Positions 63,995-64,000 of a stretch of DNA of 64,000 nucleotides are shown here, in pieces. Source of the stretch: Bradyrhizobium arachidis. GTDB taxonomy: Bacteria > Pseudomonadota > Alphaproteobacteria > Rhizobiales > Xanthobacteraceae. The translations under genes and the position numbers were made by a program. The stretch spans positions 2,108,001 through 2,172,000 of the forward strand of contig NZ_CP030050.1 in the NCBI RefSeq assembly GCF_015291705.1. The letters are read 5' to 3'. Position 1 is the stretch's first letter. Every line of letters starts with the position of its first letter. The notes under the pieces are model-generated. The model saw only the letters and a list, made by a program, of their open reading frames with translations. It had not been told where the DNA came from and did not search any database.

Positions 63995-64000
63995 GGTCTG

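Overview
The window looks like part of the symbiosis island of a nodulating Bradyrhizobium or close relative. Evidence from the sequence: five good and one diverged TtsI-type 'tts boxes' (core GTCAGCTT-n-TCGAAAGCT) in front of type III effector-like genes; an LRR/NEL-domain E3 ubiquitin ligase of the NopM/IpaH class; a polygalacturonase and pectin methylesterase pair; and a NifA/sigma-54 promoter. There are also many decayed genes and IS remnants (IS21, IS66, IS1 types). No tRNA, rRNA or CRISPR array was seen.

Left third (1-31 kb): phosphonate chemistry. At 1.1-8.2 kb lie a CDP-alcohol phosphatidyltransferase, a formyltransferase, a glutamine-dependent asparagine-synthase-like enzyme with a lost C-terminus, remnants of an alkaline-phosphatase-superfamily enzyme and of a PhnF-type regulator, and, on the other strand, a nucleotidyltransferase and a PEP mutase homologue. 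A second, decayed copy at 29.4-31.1 kb runs PEP mutase remnant, nucleotidyltransferase remnant, intact CDP-alcohol phosphatidyltransferase, next to methyltransferases and two aminotransferase-fold genes. The set fits making a phosphonate (C-P) head group, activating it with CTP and attaching it to a lipid or other alcohol. Between the copies (10.8-21.5 kb) is an apparent phosphonate-use locus: a phosphonopyruvate hydrolase-like gene, LysR and aminotransferase pseudogenes, a Ugp-type ABC importer, a TauD-type dioxygenase and an alpha/beta hydrolase. An OprB-type porin follows.

Middle (31-43 kb): IS remnants; a trehalose-6-phosphate synthase with N- and C-terminal extensions and its own tts box; a cold-shock protein; a decayed metallo-beta-lactamase-fold gene; an IS1-type remnant; and a four-gene Wadjet (JetABCD) plasmid-defence operon in which jetA is broken at a run of eight C and once more downstream.

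Right third (43-64 kb): a sigma-54-like promoter, a duplicated segment, an effector stub behind a perfect tts box, the two pectin-degrading enzymes, a J-domain protein, a chemotaxis receptor, then an effector cluster (LRR pseudogene, LRR-NEL ligase with a late frameshift, a frameshifted effector, a repeat-containing effector), a second OprB-type porin and a small membrane/coiled-coil protein.

All functions are inferred from motifs and layout. No database search was possible, so family names rest on recognised motifs and are graded by confidence.
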